From positions 486,886-550,885 of the forward strand of contig NZ_LMCT01000001.1 in NCBI RefSeq assembly GCF_001424875.1: a stretch of DNA of 64,000 nt, in the 5' to 3' direction. The DNA is from Kitasatospora sp. Root107 (GTDB taxonomy: Bacteria; Actinomycetota; Actinomycetes; Streptomycetales; Streptomycetaceae). The notes beneath the pieces were generated by a model that was given only the letters and a program-made list of their open reading frames with translations, made no database searches and was not told the DNA's origin. This document shows positions 1-9,100 of the stretch, one piece after another. The translations under genes and the position numbers were made by a program. Positions within the stretch are counted from its first letter, which is position 1. Every line of letters starts with the position of its first letter.

Positions 1-181
1 TCACCCGGCCACACACCGAGCAGAGCCGCTCCCGCGCGCACGCCGCACTGAACCCGTGGTCGGTCAGCGCGAACTGCGGTTCCTCCCCCTCCCACGGCGT
101 GATGGCGGGCACCGGGTACCCGCGACTGTCCTGGGGCCTGGCCGCGACGGAGGACGGCATCGGGACGGCATCGAAGCGCAT
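1..181 (-). CDS. Hypothetical protein, N-terminal part, cut by the window edge
   Basis: The reading frame is open from an ATG at 181 leftwards to position 1, giving about 60 residues before the edge. It starts MRFDAVPMPSS and continues through VPAITPWEGEE to CSVCG near the edge. The CxxC pair suggests a small zinc-binding site. A purine-rich GGATGGGGG lies directly upstream of the ATG. The composition and the tryptophan/acidic patch look like true coding sequence. I recall similar starts among uncharacterised Streptomyces proteins but assign no function. It is divergent from the sigma factor gene at 247. Confidence 0.6.
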   Translation of the reverse strand, partial: MRFDAVPMPSSVAARPQDSRGYPVPAITPWEGEEPQFALTDHGFSAACARERLCSVCGRV

Positions 182-232
182 CCCCCATCCATACCATCCC
201 ACCGGCCGGGTTCGAGATCGTCACGACTCGTC

Positions 233-238
233 TAGCGT
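233..238 (+). promoter_or_regulatory. Probable -10 box of the ECF sigma factor gene (leaderless)
   Basis: TAGCGT matches the actinobacterial TANNNT -10 pattern and ends 8 nt before the ATG at 247. There is no good ribosome binding site in front of that ATG, so transcription probably starts at or next to the start codon. No convincing -35 was found. Confidence 0.4.
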
Positions 239-246
239 GTGGCCCC

Positions 247-1140
247 ATGGACAAGGCACGGGAGTTCGAGGCACACCGGCCTCGGCTGTTCTCGCTGGCG
301 TACCGGATGCTCGGGTCGGCGACCGAGGCGGAGGACGCCGTCCAGGACGCCTACCTGCGGTGGCACGGGACCGAGCCGGGCCAGGTCGTGGCGCCTGCGC
401 CGTGGTTGGCCAAGGTGCTCACCAATCTGTGTCTGAACCGGCTGACCTCGGCGCGGGCCCAGCGCGAGGAGTACGTCGGGCCGTGGCTGCCGGAGCCGGT
501 GCGGACCGACGGCGGGGCGCTCGGGCCGATGGAGACGGCGGAGCAGCGGGACGCGGTGTCGCTGGCGGTGCTGGTGATGATGGAGCGGTTGACGCCGCCC
601 GAGCGGGCGACCGTGGTGCTTCGCGACGCCTTCGACTACAGCCATCGGGACATCGCGGGTGTGCTCGACTGCTCGGAGGCGAACGCCCGTCAGCTGTACC
701 GCAGGGCCAAGCAGCATCTGGCCGACGACCGGCCGAGGTTCGTCTCCTCGCAGGGGTTGAGCAGCGAACTGCTGGCCCGGTTCCTGGAGGCGGCGGCGCA
801 GGGGGCGATGCAGCAGTTGGAAGCACTGCTCGCCGACCATGTGGTGGCGTGGTCGGACGGCGGCGGCAAGGTGGGTGCGGCCCTGCGGCCGGTGGTCGGC
901 CGGGAGATGGTGGCCCGCTTCCTGGCGGGCCTGTTCGCCCGGTGGGTGAACGGGGTGCGGATCGAGATCGTCGAGGCGAACGGCGGTCCGGTGGTGCTCG
1001 GTTGGGAGGACGGCGAGCTGACCTCGTTCGGTGCGCTGGAGATCGGCGAGGCCGGGGTCACCGGCATCCGGCTGGTCCGGAACCCGGACAAACTGGCCTT
1101 TCTGGCGAATCAGCTGCCTGGGTTGTCACATAACTCGTGA
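247..1140 (+). CDS. ECF41-family RNA polymerase sigma factor (SigJ-like)
   Basis: This is a 297-residue extracytoplasmic-function sigma factor. Region 2 spans about residues 8-70 (FSLAYRMLGS, AEDAVQDAYLRW) and region 4 about 105-160 (LTPPERATVVLRDAF, CSEANARQLYRRAKQ). A SnoaL-like extension of about 130 residues follows. Three ECF41 signatures are present: WLPEP at 80-84 in the linker, DGGGK near 205 and NPDKL near the C-terminus. In this family the extension acts as a built-in regulator and no anti-sigma factor is needed. ECF41 genes usually sit beside a carboxymuconolactone decarboxylase, oxidoreductase or epimerase gene; here the next gene is an NAD(P)-binding oxidoreductase, which fits. 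Closest described relative: mycobacterial SigJ. Confidence 0.92.
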   Translation: MDKAREFEAHRPRLFSLAYRMLGSATEAEDAVQDAYLRWHGTEPGQVVAPAPWLAKVLTNLCLNRLTSARAQREEYVGPWLPEPVRTDGGALGPMETAEQRDAVSLAVLVMMERLTPPERATVVLRDAFDYSHRDIAGVLDCSEANARQLYRRAKQHLADDRPRFVSSQGLSSELLARFLEAAAQGAMQQLEALLADHVVAWSDGGGKVGAALRPVVGREMVARFLAGLFARWVNGVRIEIVEANGGPVVLGWEDGELTSFGALEIGEAGVTGIRLVRNPDKLAFLANQLPGLSHNS

Positions 1141-1188
1141 GTCGTCGGTTCTTCCTCGGTGACGGCAACACGAGAAGGGCTGTGGCTG

Positions 1189-1992
1189 ATGAAGAACGAC
1201 GCGATCATGGTGACCGGTGCGACGGGTGTGCTCGGCCGCGAGGTGCTGGACCGGGCGCGCCGCACCGGGTTGCCCGTACGGGCCCTCACCCGCAGGACCG
1301 CGCTGCCGGACGACCCCGGGGTGACCTGGTTCACCGGTGACCTGGTCACCGGTGCCGGGTTGGACGAGGCGTTCGCCGGGGTCGGCACGATCATCCACTG
1401 CGCGACCGACATCCGGCACTTCAAGAACGACATCCCGGCCTTCGAGCACCTGCTGGAGGCGGCCAGGCGCTCCGGGGTCGAACACATCGTCAACATCTCG
1501 ATCGTCGGCATCGACCGGATCCCGTACCCCTACTACCGGATCAAGCTGGAGGGCGAGCGGCTGCTGGCGGCCTCGGGGATCGGGTGGACCAATCTGCGCG
1601 CCACCCAGTTCCCCGAGCTGCTGAACATGGCCTTCGGGGTCCTGTCGAAGCTGCCGGTGGTCATCGTGCCGGCCGGCACCGACTGCCAGCCGGTGAGCCA
1701 GGGCGATGTGGCCGACCGGCTGGTCGAGTTGGCCGTGGGCGAACCGGGCCAGGGGGCACCCCCGGCCGGCGGCTGGGGGCGGGTGCCGGACCTGGCCGGG
1801 CCCACCGTGTACCCCGCCGAACGGCTGGCCGAGGACTGGCTGCGAGCGGCCGGGAAGCGCCGTCGGGTCCTGCCGGTCTTCATCCCGGGGAAGATCGGGG
1901 CCGGCTTCCGTTCCGGCGCCCTGACCGCACCCGACCGGGCGGTGGGCAAGCGGACCTGGGAGGAGTACCTGGCCGAGAACGTCGCCCGCTGA
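1189..1992 (+). CDS. NAD(P)-binding oxidoreductase/epimerase (NmrA/SDR-like), ECF41 partner
   Basis: The protein is 267 residues. It begins MKNDAIMVTGATG with the Rossmann motif GATGVLG at about residues 10-16, characteristic of atypical short-chain dehydrogenases of the NmrA type. A tyrosine-rich YPYYRIKLEGE segment near residue 115 resembles the YxxxK region. I chose the ATG at 1189 because AGAAGGG ends 9 nt upstream; a GTG at 1159 in the same frame lacks a site. The gene starts 48 bp after the sigma gene on the same strand and is a likely target of that sigma factor. Substrate unknown. Confidence 0.82.
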   Translation: MKNDAIMVTGATGVLGREVLDRARRTGLPVRALTRRTALPDDPGVTWFTGDLVTGAGLDEAFAGVGTIIHCATDIRHFKNDIPAFEHLLEAARRSGVEHIVNISIVGIDRIPYPYYRIKLEGERLLAASGIGWTNLRATQFPELLNMAFGVLSKLPVVIVPAGTDCQPVSQGDVADRLVELAVGEPGQGAPPAGGWGRVPDLAGPTVYPAERLAEDWLRAAGKRRRVLPVFIPGKIGAGFRSGALTAPDRAVGKRTWEEYLAENVAR

Positions 1993-2077
1993 CGGACGGT
2001 CAGTGCTCAGAGCACCAGGCCCGCACCGGCACGGCGAACAGTGATCAGGACGTGACCTGCCGGGCAGCGGTGATCAC

Positions 2078-2083
2078 TAGGGT
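2078..2083 (+). promoter_or_regulatory. Probable -10 box, leaderless start at 2090
   Basis: TAGGGT lies 6 nt before the GTG at 2090, the usual distance for a leaderless actinobacterial transcript. No Shine-Dalgarno sequence is seen, in agreement. Confidence 0.45.
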
Positions 2084-2089
2084 TGGCGG

Positions 2090-2944
2090 GTGCCGAACAG
2101 TGACAAGACCCCGCCCGGCTCCGACCGGCCGGGCGATGAGGCGTGGAACGTGCCGCTCGACGAGGACTTCATCCGAGCGGCGACCTTCAAGGAGGGCCAC
2201 AGCCTCACGCCGCCCGCCCCGAAGCGACCCAGGCCGGTGTGGCCCCGCAACGCCGCTGCCGCTCTGGCCGCCGCCGCCCTGGCCTTCCTCGCGCTCAAGG
2301 CCCTCGGGCCGTCGGACCGTCAGGAGGACAGGGCCGCTGCTCCGGCATCCTCGTCACCGGCCGCCCTGACGAGCACTCCGGCCGCGAGCAGGACGACCAG
2401 CGTGCCCTCCGGCTCCGCCGTACCGCTGTCCGCCCGCCCGATGATCGCGCTCACCGAGGCATTCCCCGCCGAGGTCAAGGACGCCTCCGGCGCGGTGTAC
2501 ACCAAGGTCGGGGCCGCCACACTGACGAACTGCACGGAGCCCGACTCGGTCGGCCCCCGGCTGATATCCATGATCAACGAAAGCAAGGGCTGCGTCGGCG
2601 AGCTGGTGGCGCTCTACAAGGACGCTCAGAACAACCAGTTCAACCTGGCGGTCTTCACCATGAAGGACCCGCTCGACACAGTCCACCTGGTCACCGAACT
2701 GACCATCGCCTTCGACTCCTACGAAGTCGGCGCCCAGGCCCCGCCGCCCGGCTCAGGGCTGGCCACCCTCCCGCCGGACAGCGGCATGGTCCAGGCCTTC
2801 ACCGGCCAGGGCCGAGCGATGGTGGTCGGCCTCGGCCAGTGGTCCGACGGACGGACAGCCGACTTCCAGAAGCTGGTCGACCGCCTCGAACCACTCCTCA
2901 AGAGCGTCTCCGGCAAGGTCGCGGACTACGAAAACCAGCGCTGA
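2090..2944 (+). CDS. Membrane-anchored hypothetical protein
   Basis: The product is 284 residues. A charged, proline-rich cytoplasmic N-terminus of about 48 residues is followed by one membrane helix (roughly 50-68, AAAALAAAALAFLALKAL). A Ser/Thr/Ala-rich linker (about 75-110) leads to an extracytoplasmic domain of about 170 residues containing two cysteines (TNCTE and KGCVG) that could form a disulfide. Topology and linker resemble many uncharacterised streptomycete membrane proteins. GTG start, apparently leaderless. No enzymatic motif was recognised and nothing nearby suggests a role. Confidence 0.75.
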   Translation: MPNSDKTPPGSDRPGDEAWNVPLDEDFIRAATFKEGHSLTPPAPKRPRPVWPRNAAAALAAAALAFLALKALGPSDRQEDRAAAPASSSPAALTSTPAASRTTSVPSGSAVPLSARPMIALTEAFPAEVKDASGAVYTKVGAATLTNCTEPDSVGPRLISMINESKGCVGELVALYKDAQNNQFNLAVFTMKDPLDTVHLVTELTIAFDSYEVGAQAPPPGSGLATLPPDSGMVQAFTGQGRAMVVGLGQWSDGRTADFQKLVDRLEPLLKSVSGKVADYENQR

Positions 2945-3021
2945 CCAGGGCCTGGTGAAGCTCGTCGGCCTTGTCCCTGCTGTGGCCATTAAACGTCGTC
3001 GTCCGCCCGCGTGACGACCAC

Positions 3022-3027
3022 TAGGGT
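3022..3027 (+). promoter_or_regulatory. Probable -10 box upstream of the lectin gene
   Basis: TAGGGT in the intergenic region implies a leader of about 75 nt before the ATG at 3107. The surrounding -35 region is not clear. Confidence 0.3.
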
Positions 3028-3106
3028 GTGGCCTCGGACTGCCCGGTGATCATGCCGCGGGCATCCGCCCAGTCCATTCGCACTTCTTCCTGACGGGGTA
3101 TCAATC

Positions 3107-3637
3107 ATGGCCCTCAAGAACCGGATAGCCGCCGCCCTGCTGGGCGTCGGCCTCACCATCGGCGTTGGCGTACCTACCGCCGGCGCCGCTACCCAGTCCG
3201 TACCGGCCGGTGTGCCGAAGGTCGTCGTTCTGGGGAACGCCGGCAGCCCACACTGCCTGGAGATCGCAGACTGGCGTACCGACAACGGCGCCCCGGCGCG
3301 CCAGTGGGACTGTTTCTACGGGGCCAGCCAGCAGTGGAGCCTGACGGCTGGCCCTGCCGGGTCGCTGGTAAACGTCCACAGCGGCAAGTGCCTGGAGATC
3401 GCAGACTGGCGCACCGACAACGGCGCTCCCGCCCGTCAGTGGGGCTGCACCGGTGGCGCCAGCCAGCAGTGGTCCTGGACGCATGTCCCCGGCACCGGAT
3501 ACGTCCTGCGCAACACTCACAGTGGCAAGTGTCTGGAGATCGACGGGCGGGTTTACGGCAACGGCGCTCTCGGTCAGCAGTGGGACTGCTGGAACGGGAT
3601 CAACCAAATCTGGTACCCCCTCTCACCGAACCACTGA
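3107..3637 (+). CDS. Secreted ricin-type beta-trefoil lectin domain protein
   Basis: This is a 176-residue secreted protein. A signal peptide (NRIAAALLGVGLTIGVG, cut near PTAGAA) covers about residues 1-28. The rest is a single beta-trefoil of three repeats, each with a CLEI motif and a Q-x-W-type motif (QQWSL, QQWSW, NQIWY). The first two repeats are almost identical around CLEIADWRTDNG, which points to recent internal duplication or strong constraint. Such domains bind sugars. There is no attached catalytic domain, so it is a free-standing lectin, possibly for polysaccharide or cell-surface binding. Confidence 0.88.
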   Translation: MALKNRIAAALLGVGLTIGVGVPTAGAATQSVPAGVPKVVVLGNAGSPHCLEIADWRTDNGAPARQWDCFYGASQQWSLTAGPAGSLVNVHSGKCLEIADWRTDNGAPARQWGCTGGASQQWSWTHVPGTGYVLRNTHSGKCLEIDGRVYGNGALGQQWDCWNGINQIWYPLSPNH

Positions 3638-3641
3638 CCCC

Positions 3642-3674
3642 GGAAGCCGGCGGCCCCACGTGCCGTCGGCTTCC
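3642..3674 (+). terminator. Hairpin terminator after the lectin gene
   Basis: A 13-bp stem (one G-T pair) begins GGAAGCCG and closes with CGGCTTCC, around a 7-nt loop. It starts 4 nt after the lectin stop codon. Confidence 0.75.
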
Positions 3675-3861
3675 CACCGCCGCGTACGTCGCGAGTCGCG
3701 CCCGCGAACGCGTTGGGTGACGCCTCCCGAACAGATGATTACGGCCGTCAGACGGTAGTCAGCGCCTGTGGGGCGTGCCCACGATGGAGAGGGAGCATCG
3801 TCACCGCCGAGCGAGCTCGGACGGTACTGATCCGCCGCATCCATCCTCGAGGAGGCGCCCC

Positions 3862-4704
3862 ATGACCACCGCTGAAGGGATCTTCGAGCCGAAGGTCGAG
3901 CCGTACAAGGTCGCGCCCGAGACGTACGTCATCCCGCAACTGCTGGAGGCACCGCCGGTCGGCATGTTCTACGTCAACTCCATGGTCATCACCGGCAGCG
4001 AGCCCGTGCTCGTGGACACCGGTGCACCGTCCAACCGCCAGCAGTGGCTGAACCACGCGTGGAGCCTCGTCGACCCGGCCGACGTGCGCTGGGTCTTCCT
4101 GAGCCACGACGACCACGACCACGCGGGCAACGTCCGGGAGGTGATGGCTGCCTGTCCCAATGCCACGCTGGTCACGACCTGGTTCTCGATGGCGCGCTAT
4201 GCCATCGACACCGAGGAGTTCTGGATGCCGTTCAACCGCTCCCGCTGGGTGCGGGACGGCGAGAGCTTCACGGCCGGGGACCGGACGCTCCTCGCGGTCA
4301 GGCCGCCGTTCTTCGACAACCCGGTGACGCGTGGACTGCTCGACACCACGACGGGGGTCTACTGGGCCGCCGACACCTTCGCCACGGCTCTTCCTCATCC
4401 GGCGGAGGATGCCGCCGACGTGGACCGCGACACCTGGCGCGAGGGCATGCTGCTGGGCAACCGGCTGATCAGCCCCTGGCACGTGTGGCTGGACCAGGAC
4501 AAGTTCAACAGCCACGTGGACCGTGTCCAGCAGCTCGACATCGACACCGCCGCGTCCTGCCACGGCCCGGCGATCCACCGCGCGATGATGGACGAGGCGT
4601 TCGACATCCTTCGCAAGATCCCGGAGATGCCCTACTGGGAGGAGCCGGGACAGGACTTCCTGGAGGGAGTCATCGCGGCGACGGCGAGGCCGGTGGCGTC
4701 CTGA
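3862..4704 (+). CDS. Metallo-beta-lactamase-fold protein, flavodiiron-like metal motif
   Basis: The product is 280 residues with a metallo-beta-lactamase fold. VDTGAP is at 51-56 and the metal motif HDDHDH at 82-87, followed by AGN. The usual HxHxDH is replaced by HxDxDH, as in the HxExDH motif of the oxygen-reductase (ODP) domain of flavodiiron proteins. An AADTF aspartate and a late histidine (SCHGPAIH) could complete a di-metal site. No flavodoxin domain follows. The ATG at 3862 was chosen for its strong GAGGAGG site 6 nt upstream; an in-frame ATG at 3775 lacks one. Candidate roles are hydrolysis or O2/NO chemistry with a separate flavin partner. Confidence 0.82.
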   Translation: MTTAEGIFEPKVEPYKVAPETYVIPQLLEAPPVGMFYVNSMVITGSEPVLVDTGAPSNRQQWLNHAWSLVDPADVRWVFLSHDDHDHAGNVREVMAACPNATLVTTWFSMARYAIDTEEFWMPFNRSRWVRDGESFTAGDRTLLAVRPPFFDNPVTRGLLDTTTGVYWAADTFATALPHPAEDAADVDRDTWREGMLLGNRLISPWHVWLDQDKFNSHVDRVQQLDIDTAASCHGPAIHRAMMDEAFDILRKIPEMPYWEEPGQDFLEGVIAATARPVAS

Positions 4705-4803
4705 CACCGGCTGACGGGCACTCACCAGCCCACGACCCCCGTTGGTCCCCACTCCAGCGGTGATCCCTGCATGCCCACCGCACCTCGAACTGGCCTGCAC
4801 AAC

Positions 4804-4886
4804 GCAGAAATCCCGCCCGATCACATGGATCGGACGGGATTTCGTGACCATTCACGAGTCGGACTCGTGAACAGTCGGGTTGGTGG
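4804..4886. repeat. 83-bp direct repeat, left copy
   Basis: It matches 10347-10429 base for base without gaps at 77 of 83 positions. It carries two adjacent inverted repeats. The first forms a 15-bp stem starting AAATCCCG, the second a shorter stem TTCACGAGT/ACTCGTGAA. Similarity stops 3 nt into the tRNA-Ala 3' end on the right and at GCAG on the left. The flank 4705-4803 has no gene. Confidence 0.85.
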
Positions 4887-4992
4887 GCTGTTCACGAGTG
4901 GGTCTGACCAGAAGCGGCGAAGGTCACTGAAGATCTCTTCCCGGGAGGATCAAGATCGTTTCCCACGCGAGGCTTCCTGCCGGAGCCTGTGC

Positions 4993-5985
4993 TCAGTCTG
5001 GCTTCACCCAGCCGTGTCGGATGGCGTATCCGCCAAGCTGCATCCGGGTCCGAACTCCGGCTATGTCCATGAGGTAGCGCAGGCGTCGGTGCAGCGTGCG
5101 CGGTGAAAGACCGAGCTGTGTCGCGGCCGTCGGGTCGGTCAGGCCGGCCAGCAGGAGCGCGAGGATCTTTCGGTCGAGGTCGGTCGGGCCTTCCGCACCG
5201 AGCTCGACGGTGGTTTCGGCTTCTGCGCCGGTGCCCGACAGCTCCAGCGGGTGGGCGGTGTGCCATACCGTCTCGAACAGCGCGTCCAACGCGTCCAACA
5301 GGCCGCTGCGGTGCAGCAGCACGGCGCCGGGCTCTCCGTCTGGTGTGACCGCGAGCGGGACCAGGCCGAGGTCGGCGTCGGCCAGTACGAGCTTCATCGG
5401 CAGCTGGTCGGCGACACGCAACTGCACGCCGTTGCGCAGTGAATCGATCGCATCGTCGATGATGCCCGGCTCCGCCAGCACGGCCCGGTCCAGTACCGCC
5501 CGGAAGTGCACGCCGCGGCCGATGGCCATGGGCTCGGCCGTGTTCTCGTCAGGCGGCAGGGCGACGAACGGTGCGGTGATGAAGCTGCGGACCTGCGTGC
5601 GGGCTGCCTGCTGGACCTGGAGGAAGCGATGGCGGATGGCGTCGACGCCCGTGACCACCTCGATCAGATCGCTGATGCTGCTCCCGGTCATCGCCGCCCG
5701 GTGTTCCTCGGCGAAGGTCACCAGTGCATGCTCGGCCATGCGCAGTCCGTCTCGGCGCTGGCCGATGAGAGCGCCGAGCGCCATCGCCGGCGGCGCGGCG
5801 GTGAACCGCTCTTCCGCCGACCTGGTCACCAGTCCCCATCCGACCAGTCGGGTCAGTGCCTTGTCGACGTGGGCTTGTGAGAGAACGAGCAGATCCGACA
5901 GCGGCATCGCGGTGGAGTTCGGCCGTCCGAGCAGCGCCCGGTAGACGCGCTCGTCATCGGGTTCGAGGCCCAGAACATCCAGCAT
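4993..5985 (-). CDS. TrmB/LuxR-type HTH transcriptional regulator
   Basis: The regulator is 330 residues. A TrmB-like winged helix lies at about residues 1-75 (DDERVYRALLGRP, LSQAHVDKALTRL). A middle effector-like domain follows, and a LuxR-type helix-turn-helix lies near 270-320 (KILALLLAGLTDP, LSPRTLHRRLRYLMD). I start at the ATG at 5985 since the conserved domain begins there; the frame remains open further upstream without coding character. It sits 137 bp behind the subtilisin-like protease gene, in the same direction, beyond a strong terminator, so it may have its own promoter. Regulation of the protease is an inference from position. Confidence 0.82.
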   Translation of the reverse strand: MLDVLGLEPDDERVYRALLGRPNSTAMPLSDLLVLSQAHVDKALTRLVGWGLVTRSAEERFTAAPPAMALGALIGQRRDGLRMAEHALVTFAEEHRAAMTGSSISDLIEVVTGVDAIRHRFLQVQQAARTQVRSFITAPFVALPPDENTAEPMAIGRGVHFRAVLDRAVLAEPGIIDDAIDSLRNGVQLRVADQLPMKLVLADADLGLVPLAVTPDGEPGAVLLHRSGLLDALDALFETVWHTAHPLELSGTGAEAETTVELGAEGPTDLDRKILALLLAGLTDPTAATQLGLSPRTLHRRLRYLMDIAGVRTRMQLGGYAIRHGWVKPD

Positions 5986-6081
5986 CGGCGACCGACTCTC
6001 TTCCGCTTGCCGCAGCGGGGAGAGTATGCGCCATGGCGGCAGACCCTGAATAGTCCCTGCTGGGAGCAGGCGTGACGGGAA

Positions 6082-6111
6082 GGGCCCCGGGGAGTCGCCT
6101 CCCCGGAGCCC
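6082..6111 (-). terminator. Hairpin terminator after the S8 protease gene
   Basis: The outer stem GGGC/GCCC continues, after one mismatch, into an 8-bp perfect stem around a TCGC loop. It lies 11 bp past the protease stop codon and separates it from the regulator gene. Confidence 0.7.
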
Positions 6112-6122
6112 GACAGTGTGGT

Positions 6123-9100
6123 TCATCGCAGGCCGTACGCCCGGATGATCTGGTTCTTGACGCTGAAGCCGCTGTCCGTCCCGGCGCTCGCGCGGAGCGA
6201 GATGAATCCGCCGGGCTTCTTCGCCGTCCTGAACGAACCCGTCCAGTAGCCGTCGGCACCCTTGGCCAGGGTGACCTCCTGCCAGGTGGCGCCGTCGTCG
6301 TAGGAGACGTCCAGCTTCACCGTGGTGACGTTGCCCGGCACGGTGCCGGAGTCCATCGACACCGGCTTGAGCGCGATCTCCTGGGTCGTGTTGGCCTTGA
6401 CGTCGCCGTGCAGGTCCGACTCCAGCTTGTAGTCCAGGTTCAGCACCGAGAACCGCTCGAAGAAGTCCGAGTCGACGGTGTCGGACATGAACGTCCATTC
6501 GGTGTGCGTGCGCGTCGACAACCGGAAGACTTCACCGGGCCGTTCCGCGTCGAGGACGGCTCGGTAGGGCAGGTTGCCCGCCGGCACCTCGATCCACTGC
6601 ATGTCCGTGCTGTTCGGGTTGTCGTGGATCAGCGTGTCGCCCTGGAAGACCTGCAGGTGGGTCGGCGTCTCACCCCATTGCAGGAAGCCGCCCAGCCGCA
6701 TGTTGTCGCTGGCGGAGGCCCATGCCTGCACGTTCCAGGTCATGTAGTTCTGCCAGCGGGAGTTGTACACGCCGAAGGACTCGCCCTGGCCGGGCCGGAT
6801 CGCCGGAGCGAACCAGTCCAGACGGGTGGCGCTGCCCTTGGCATACGTGTTGTCGCCCGACACCATCACCCACGGCGAGTTCCCATCGACGCCCTGCGCG
6901 TGGAACTCCCGCCAGACCTGGCCCGGGGTCACCCATTCGGTACGGGTGCCCGGGTGCCACTCGAGCTCGGGGAAGTTGAACGACGGGCTGAGGGTGAAGT
7001 CGGACCGGTAACCTTCCGCCAACCCGCCGTGGGTGGCCGAGTAGTAGCGGGCATCGATCCGGGCGAGGTCACCCTCGGTCGGCTTGTAGACCAGGGCCCG
7101 GTCCGGCACCCGGCCGGGGTAGTCCCGGGTCAGGTCGTAGACGAAGGGCGTGTACTCGGTCTGCTTCGCGTTCAGCATGAGGTTGCCGGCCTTGGCCATC
7201 GCGATGAGGCTCTTGCCCGCGTCGCGGTGCACGGTGGCGACCGGGATGGTCGACTCGCCGACGTACTCCATCAGGGCACCGACAGCGTCGTTGACCACGA
7301 TCAGCGCTTTCGCACCGGCCGCGACCGCGGCCTCGGTGCGCTCCTGCGGCGAGACCTCGTCGCTGCGCTCGATGACGACGACCTTGCCCTTGGCCTTGGC
7401 CTTCTCGTACTCGGCCGCCGCGCCGTTGCCCGCGTAGACGGCGTTCAGCGTGTCCGTGGCGGTGCCCAGGGCGCTGCCCGCCTGCACCAGCGTCTCGAAG
7501 CGGCGCCGGTCGCCCGGCGTGCTCAGACTGAGCGGCGGCTCGCCCTTGCGCCAGCGGGTGATCAGCATGAACTCGCCCTGCGTCATCGGCTCCGTCGGCG
7601 CGACGTAGATGTCGTCGTACGACGGCGGCAGCACGTACGCGCTGCGGTAGTCCATGAACGGGTCGAGGCCCTTGTAGTGGACGTTGAAGTCGACCTTGCG
7701 CTGGCGGTCCTCGGTGCGCTGCGGCGCCTCGGTCTGCAGCAGGCGTGCCTTGCTCGCGTCGAGCACCACGTCCGCGGTGCCGTCCTTGATCACGGTCTCC
7801 GGGTCGACCAGCACGGCCAGACCCGAGTGGTCCGCCTGCTCGCCTGCCACGTCGAGGTACGCCGCGACGGTGTACAGGCCGGGTGCCATCCGCATGGTGG
7901 TCGAGCCGTCGACGTAGACCGACCACGGCCAGAAGTCGCCGGCCAGGTTGATCGTGACCTGCCCGGCTGCGGGCTTGCCGTCCCGGCCGACCAGCTTGAT
8001 GTTCAGGTCGTAGCGCTCCTCCTCCTTGAGCAGCGCCACGGAGGTGCGGGTCACCGGCTTCCCCGTGGCTGCGTCGGCGGCTATGACGTAGCCGACGTGC
8101 CGGCCTGCCGAGGCGTTTCGCGGGTCACCGGTCACCGGGACGGCGGCGGCGGTGCCCGCCGGGACGGTCACGGTGGTGGCTCCCAGCGTGAACGAGCCGT
8201 CGTCGTTGGTCAGGGTCAGGTTCAGCGTGATGTCGCTGGAACCGGAGTTGGTGAAGGTCAGGTCCTTGGTGACGGCGACGTCGCCCGGCTCGTGCGGCCA
8301 TGTGTAGTCGCCGAAGAAGAGCGATCCGGTGCCGCGGACCGTGGTGCGCACGGCGGCGGCCACGTCGAGACGGCCGGTGCCGACCTCGTACGGCGAGTAC
8401 CCGCCGTCCAGGCCCTTCGCGGTGCTCATCAGGTGTTCCTTGAGCAGCGCGCCGGTCCAGTCCGGGTGCTGCTGGGCCAGGATCGCCGCCGCGCCGACCA
8501 CGTGCGGGGTGGCCATCGAGGTGCCGCTGATGGTGCGGTAGAGGCCCTGGCCGCCGTCGGTCATCTCCTGCGAGCGGGCCGCGGTGATGTCCACGCCGGG
8601 GGCCGCGATGTCCGGCTTCATGCCGCCGGAGTAGGCCAGCGGGCCGGTGCTGGAGAAGGACGCGAGCTGGTCCTGCTTGTCCGTGGCGGCCACGGTCAGC
8701 GCCGAGGCGGCCGCGCCCGGGGCGGAGATGCTCTCCGGGCCGGCGTTGCCGGCGGCGATGACGAACAGCGTGCCGTACTGCGCGGACAGCGCGTCGACCG
8801 TCTGCGACATCGGGTCGCTGCCGTCCGTCGGGTAGGAGTCGCCGAGGCTCATGTTGACGACGTCCGCACCGGACTCGGCGGCCCACTGCATGCCGGCCAT
8901 GACCCAGGAGTCCTGGCCGTAGCCCTCCGCGCCGCCGAGCACCTTGCCGACGAACAGGTCGGCGCCGGGGGCGACGCCCTTGTTGTCGCCTCCGGATGCG
9001 GCGCCCGAGCCGACGATCGTGCTGGCCACATGTGTGCCGTGCCCGTTGACGTCGGTGACGGCCTCACCCGGCACGAAGCTGACCGTGCCGTCTATCAGCC

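Noticed and set aside
205..246. Autoregulated ECF41 promoter before the sigma gene
   Set aside because: CGTCAC at 219 and CGTC at 229 are too close (4 bp apart) for a -35/-10 pair; no GTCACA-N16-CGTC arrangement is present.
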